DNA of 64,000 nt from an uncultured Dehalococcoidia bacterium (GTDB taxonomy: Bacteria; Chloroflexota; Dehalococcoidia; Lucifugimonadales; UBA3495). Numbering within the stretch: position 1 is the stretch's first letter; each line of letters begins with the position of its first letter. Positions 60,755-64,000 of this stretch are shown piece by piece. The DNA lies in the NCBI GenBank assembly GCA_951812535.1, contig CATOSK010000006.1, forward strand, positions 248,001 to 312,000, read 5' to 3'. The position numbers were made by a program, and so were the translations under genes. The notes under the pieces are model-generated. The model worked only from the letters and a program-made list of their open reading frames with translations, had not been told where the DNA came from and ran no database searches.

Positions 60755-62158
60755 ATGGCAGAACAAGATCTCGCATTAATGGCTCACCTGATGCGCCGCG
60801 CCGGGTTTAGTGCGTCGTATGAGGAACTGGAACAGCGGGCCGCCAAGGGATATGAGGCGACCGTCGAAGATCTCCTCAACCCGGAAAGCCAGCCCGACCT
60901 GGAAATGGACATCCTCGAGCGCCGGTTCATCGACTGGAAGGAAATGAACGCCCTGGAAATCAACCAGGCCTACCTGACCTACCGGATGATCAACACCGAG
61001 CGCCCGCTCCAGGAAAAGGTCGCCCTCTTCTGGCACGGCATCTTCTGCACCGGCAACTCGAAGTGCGAGCATGGCCGCCAGATCCAGCTCCAGTTGGATA
61101 TGTTCCGCAACCAGGGCATGGGCAAGTTCGACGAGTTGCTCCGTGGCTTGGCCCGCGACCCGGCCATGGTGTTCTACCTGGACAACTGCATGAGCCACAA
61201 GGGAGCCATCAACGAGAACTGGGGACGTGAGCTCCTGGAGCTCTTCGCCATGGGCGTCGGCATGGACGATAAGGCCAACTACAGCGAGGACGACGTCAAG
61301 GAAGCCTCCCGGGCCTTCACCGGCTGGACCATCACCAACGCCATCCCCCGCTACCCCTACGGCCGCTACGAGGCCCAGTTCATCTACAACCGCTACGACC
61401 ATGACGACGAAGAAAAGACCTTCCTCGGCGAGACCGGAAACTGGAACGGTGACGATGTCATCGACCTCATCTGCAAGCAGCCCTCCGCCGCCCGCTTCGT
61501 GGCCCGCCACCTCTACAACTTCTTCGTGGCCGACGAGGTGGAGGTCCCCGCCTGGCAGCGCACTCCGCCCCGGGACCCCCAGACCATCAAGATGCTCGAA
61601 GACATTTACTTCGACTCCGGCTACAACGTCGGCGAGATGATCCGGGCCCTGTTGAACTCCGACGCCTTCAAGAACGCCCGGTTCGAGAAGGTGAAGAGCC
61701 CCACCGAAGTCGTCATCGGCACCATGCGCCTGGTCAAGGACTTCACGTCTCCCAAGGTCGGCCTGCAGCCCCTGGCCAACAACATCCGCTACATGGGCCA
61801 GGACCTGATGAATCCCCCCACCGTCGAGGGCTGGCACACCGGCAAGGAGTGGATCGACAGCGGCACCCTGGTGGAGCGGATCAACTTCGCCGCCGACCAG
61901 GTGGGCAACATAAGCCTCCCCGGCGTCCAGGACATCATCAACCGGCTCGGCTCCGAGAACATAAGCGATCCCTCGGCCCTGGTCCACCGGTGCCTGGAAA
62001 TGGTGGGCAGCTATGAGCTGGCCGGCGAGACCCTCGAGTACCTGATCGACCACGCCGCGAAGGCCGGCCCCGTCAGCCCCGGCACGGAAGACTACTCCAA
62101 CCGCGTGGCTGAGATCCTGCAACTGATCGTGGCGACCCAGGAGTACCAGTTCGCCTAG
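60755..62158 (+). CDS. DUF1800 family protein, 467 aa
   Basis: The start LALMAHLMRRAGFSASYEELEQ and the central LQEKVALFWHGIFCTGNSK, ENWGRELLELFAMGVG and VKEASRAFTGWTI are hallmark DUF1800 stretches. The family usually pairs with DUF1501 and is thought to be exported. Here no signal peptide is present: the domain begins at the first residues. AGGAGG lies before the ATG. It is the first gene behind a promoter and a long structured leader. Confidence 0.92.
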   Translation: MAEQDLALMAHLMRRAGFSASYEELEQRAAKGYEATVEDLLNPESQPDLEMDILERRFIDWKEMNALEINQAYLTYRMINTERPLQEKVALFWHGIFCTGNSKCEHGRQIQLQLDMFRNQGMGKFDELLRGLARDPAMVFYLDNCMSHKGAINENWGRELLELFAMGVGMDDKANYSEDDVKEASRAFTGWTITNAIPRYPYGRYEAQFIYNRYDHDDEEKTFLGETGNWNGDDVIDLICKQPSAARFVARHLYNFFVADEVEVPAWQRTPPRDPQTIKMLEDIYFDSGYNVGEMIRALLNSDAFKNARFEKVKSPTEVVIGTMRLVKDFTSPKVGLQPLANNIRYMGQDLMNPPTVEGWHTGKEWIDSGTLVERINFAADQVGNISLPGVQDIINRLGSENISDPSALVHRCLEMVGSYELAGETLEYLIDHAAKAGPVSPGTEDYSNRVAEILQLIVATQEYQFA

Positions 62159-62206
62159 GTGCCCCGGCCGATCCCAGAGACTCCATCACATAAAGGAGAA
62201 CAGGAG

Positions 62207-63340
62207 ATGACTTCCACCAAGAAAGACCCCGTGCTGGTAGTCCTTCAGCTGTCCGGCGGCAACGACGCCGTCAACACGCTGGTGCCCTACGGCGACCCCT
62301 TGTACTACGACCACCGCCCGGCCGTCCGCAGCCCGGAGGAACAGATCCTCAAGCTCAGCGACAAGGTCGGCTTCAACCCCAACATGGGCCCCCTGAAGAG
62401 GCTCTATGACGAGGGGAAGGTTGCGGTGATGCAGGGCATTGGCTACCCCAACCCCAACCGCTCTCACTTCCGCTCCATGGACATCTGGCACACCTGCGAG
62501 CCCGATGCCCAGGGGACCGAGGGCTGGCTAGGCCGCTCCATCCAGGAAATGGACCCCAACAAGGAGAACGTCCTGACCGGCGTCAACTTCGGACGCGGCC
62601 TTCCCCGCGCCCTCGCCGCCCCCGGCGTTCCCGTCGCCTCCGTCGGCAACCTTGCCACCTACGGCGTGCTGACCGGCATTGACGGCGAGGACCAGAGGGC
62701 CGACGCCCTCGACGTCTTCTCCCGCATCTACTCCCCCACCCTGGGACGGGGCATGGTCGTTGACTACCTGTCCCAGACCGGCATGGACGCCCTCAAGGGC
62801 GCCGACATCCTGTCCACCGCCCCCGAGTCCTACTCCTCGGCCGTGGAGTATGGCGACGACGTCGTGGGACAGTACATGAAGAACATCGCCCAGGTGCACC
62901 TGGCCGGGTTCGGCACCCGGATCCTGTACACTACGGCTCCCTACAACAGCTTTGACACCCACGCCGGCGAGCTCATGGCCCATGCCGACCTGTGGACCAA
63001 GACCTCCAGCGCCATCGCCGACTTCTACGACGATATCACGCAGCACGACGCGGCCGACAACGTTGTCCTGCTGGTCTTCACCGAGTTCGGCCGCCGGGTC
63101 CACGACAACGGCTCCGGCACCGACCACGGTTCGGGCGGGGTCGCCTTCGTGGTTGGCGAGAACATCAAGGGCGGTCTCTACGGCGAGTACCCGTCCCTGG
63201 AGGAGAGCCAGTTGCTGGAGGGCGACCTGCACTTCAACAACGACTTCCGCAGCACCTACGCCACCATTCTCGAGAACCACATGGGCCTCGACGCGCAACC
63301 CATCGTGAACGGCAACTTCGAGAAGTTCGCCTTCATCTAG
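62207..63340 (+). CDS. DUF1501 family protein, 377 aa
   Basis: A sulfatase/phosphatase-like fold protein: VLVVLQLSGGNDAVNTLVPYGDP at the start, then PNRSHFRSMDIWHT, YNSFDTHAGE and VLLVFTEFGRRVHDNGSGTDHGSGG. The GGND, DTH and TDHG motifs are the conserved, probably metal-binding ones. A Tat signal, usual in this family, is absent. AAAGGAGAACAGGAG precedes the ATG at 62207; the open frame begins at 62159, right after DUF1800. Confidence 0.92.
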   Translation: MTSTKKDPVLVVLQLSGGNDAVNTLVPYGDPLYYDHRPAVRSPEEQILKLSDKVGFNPNMGPLKRLYDEGKVAVMQGIGYPNPNRSHFRSMDIWHTCEPDAQGTEGWLGRSIQEMDPNKENVLTGVNFGRGLPRALAAPGVPVASVGNLATYGVLTGIDGEDQRADALDVFSRIYSPTLGRGMVVDYLSQTGMDALKGADILSTAPESYSSAVEYGDDVVGQYMKNIAQVHLAGFGTRILYTTAPYNSFDTHAGELMAHADLWTKTSSAIADFYDDITQHDAADNVVLLVFTEFGRRVHDNGSGTDHGSGGVAFVVGENIKGGLYGEYPSLEESQLLEGDLHFNNDFRSTYATILENHMGLDAQPIVNGNFEKFAFI

Positions 63341-63354
63341 GCCAACGCCATTAC

Positions 63355-63386
63355 GCCTTCCCCCGCAAGGCATTGAGGGGGAAGGC
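63355..63386 (+). terminator. Strong hairpin between DUF1501 and NHL genes
   Basis: GCCTTCCCCC (63355-63364) pairs perfectly with GGGGGAAGGC (63377-63386), 12-nt loop, no T-run. It may be a partial terminator or processing stem within the operon. Confidence 0.5.
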
Positions 63387-63416
63387 TCTGGAAACCTGCA
63401 CATTCGCGAGGTGAGA

Positions 63417-64000
63417 ATGACTACTCAGACCCTGAGTGTAACCCTCCAGTACGATAAAACCATCGGCCGCGCCGAATTCGGCGGGCCGGGGTTCCGCAAC
63501 CCGGTGGCAGTGGCTCTGGGCGAAGACGAGACGATGTACGTGCTCAACCGCTCTTACGACTACCGGCCCGACGGCAAGCGGATCACCATCTGCACCGTCG
63601 ACGAGGACTACGTGGGCGAGTTTGCCCGCGGCGTCACCACCCAGGGCGACGGCGAGCCCGTGGCTTGGGACGGCGCCCTGATCTGGCCCACCTCCATTGC
63701 TCTGGACAGCGAGGGCAACGTCTACGTGGCCGACGAGGCCCTGGACCGCATATCCATCTACACCGGCGACGGCGAGTTCCTGCGCAAGTGGGAACGCTCC
63801 GGCTCCGGCCCGGGCGAGTGGGACCACCCTTCCGGCCTGGCCTTCGGCAAGGACGATGTCCTCTACATGGTGGACAGCGGCAACAACCGCATCCAGAAGC
63901 TGACCAGGGACGGAGAGTTCATCTCCCAGTGGGGCAGCGAGGGCAGCGGCAACGGCCAGTTCAACATGCCCTGGGGCCTCTCCCTGGACAAGCACGGCAA
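63417..64000 (+). CDS. NHL-repeat protein, 5' part (continues beyond window)
   Basis: From the ATG at 63417 (GAGGTGAGA just before it) the frame is open to the window end, 194 codons. Repeats of the NHL type are clear: NPVAVALGEDETMYVLNR, PTSIALDSEGNVYVADEALD, HPSGLAFGKDDVLYMVDSGN and MPWGLSLDKHG. There is no signal peptide. It is 76 bp after DUF1501 on the same strand and likely belongs to the same operon. It is the same type as the propeller at 19085, but not closely similar. Confidence 0.88.
   Translation, partial: MTTQTLSVTLQYDKTIGRAEFGGPGFRNPVAVALGEDETMYVLNRSYDYRPDGKRITICTVDEDYVGEFARGVTTQGDGEPVAWDGALIWPTSIALDSEGNVYVADEALDRISIYTGDGEFLRKWERSGSGPGEWDHPSGLAFGKDDVLYMVDSGNNRIQKLTRDGEFISQWGSEGSGNGQFNMPWGLSLDKHG

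Overview
The window is a GC-rich bacterial chromosomal segment with no rRNA, tRNA or CRISPR array. Gene content suggests a heterotrophic member of the Chloroflexota, perhaps the SAR202/Dehalococcoidia side. The clues are many CaiB/BaiF CoA-transferases, VOC proteins, LLM-class flavin oxidoreductases and gluconolactonase-like enzymes, a DUF1800/DUF1501 pair and a UGSC selenoprotein. The taxonomic call is inference; no marker gene is present.

Layout. 1-817: 5' part of a GIY-YIG/DUF4357 gene of lower GC, minus strand. 1035-10758: drug-type MFS exporter, two CoA-transferases, an orphan molybdopterin subunit, a HicB antitoxin with a HicA gene broken by a stop, a flavin-dependent halogenase-like enzyme, DUF2277 and a VOC protein. 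10759-11485: long intergenic stretch with a helically phased TGTCCC array and a strong promoter, leading into 11486-17059, a MarR / RND pump / adaptor operon with a 44-codon ORF fitted exactly into the pump-adaptor gap. 17320-22383: minus-strand block of two VOC proteins, a tyrosine phosphatase, an NHL propeller and two flavin oxidoreductases. 22631-27924: tandem MFS duplicates, another flavin oxidoreductase and a third MFS. 28030-29652: UGSC selenoprotein gene (in-frame UGA with a hairpin behind it) and its partner. 29887-34204: metallo-hydrolase, beta-helix protein, Gal80-like oxidoreductase and alpha/beta hydrolase. 34399-43654: AddB/AddA nuclease-helicase genes behind a tandem CoA-transferase pair, one of which lacks the catalytic Asp. 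44028-47511: MFS, two hot-dog proteins and a LigB-like protein. 47742-51978: duplicated promoter, then S49 protease, DUF4350-like protein and a lipoprotein with an internal repeat. 52083-54777: M20 peptidase, a 70-aa protein in its own transcription unit, a 142-bp MITE-like element and a dimeric-barrel protein. 54928-60352: coiled-coil protein, tandem SMP-30 genes, cupin, small membrane protein, a degenerate MNT/HEPN pair and a CoA-binding protein. 60479-64000: promoter, a structured leader resembling a c-di-GMP-I riboswitch, DUF1800, DUF1501 and a truncated NHL protein.

Together the genes suggest uptake and breakdown of varied organic acids and aromatics: MFS importers, family III CoA-transferases, MaoC-like hydratases, flavin monooxygenases, extradiol-type, lactonase and M20 enzymes. 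Efflux pumps, DNA repair and small toxin-antitoxin remnants make up the rest. The most noteworthy items are the UGSC selenoprotein, missed by standard gene calling because UGA splits it; the possible riboswitch in front of DUF1800/DUF1501; the MNT/HEPN pair whose GSX10DXD motif is replaced at every catalytic position; and the phased TGTCCC array.
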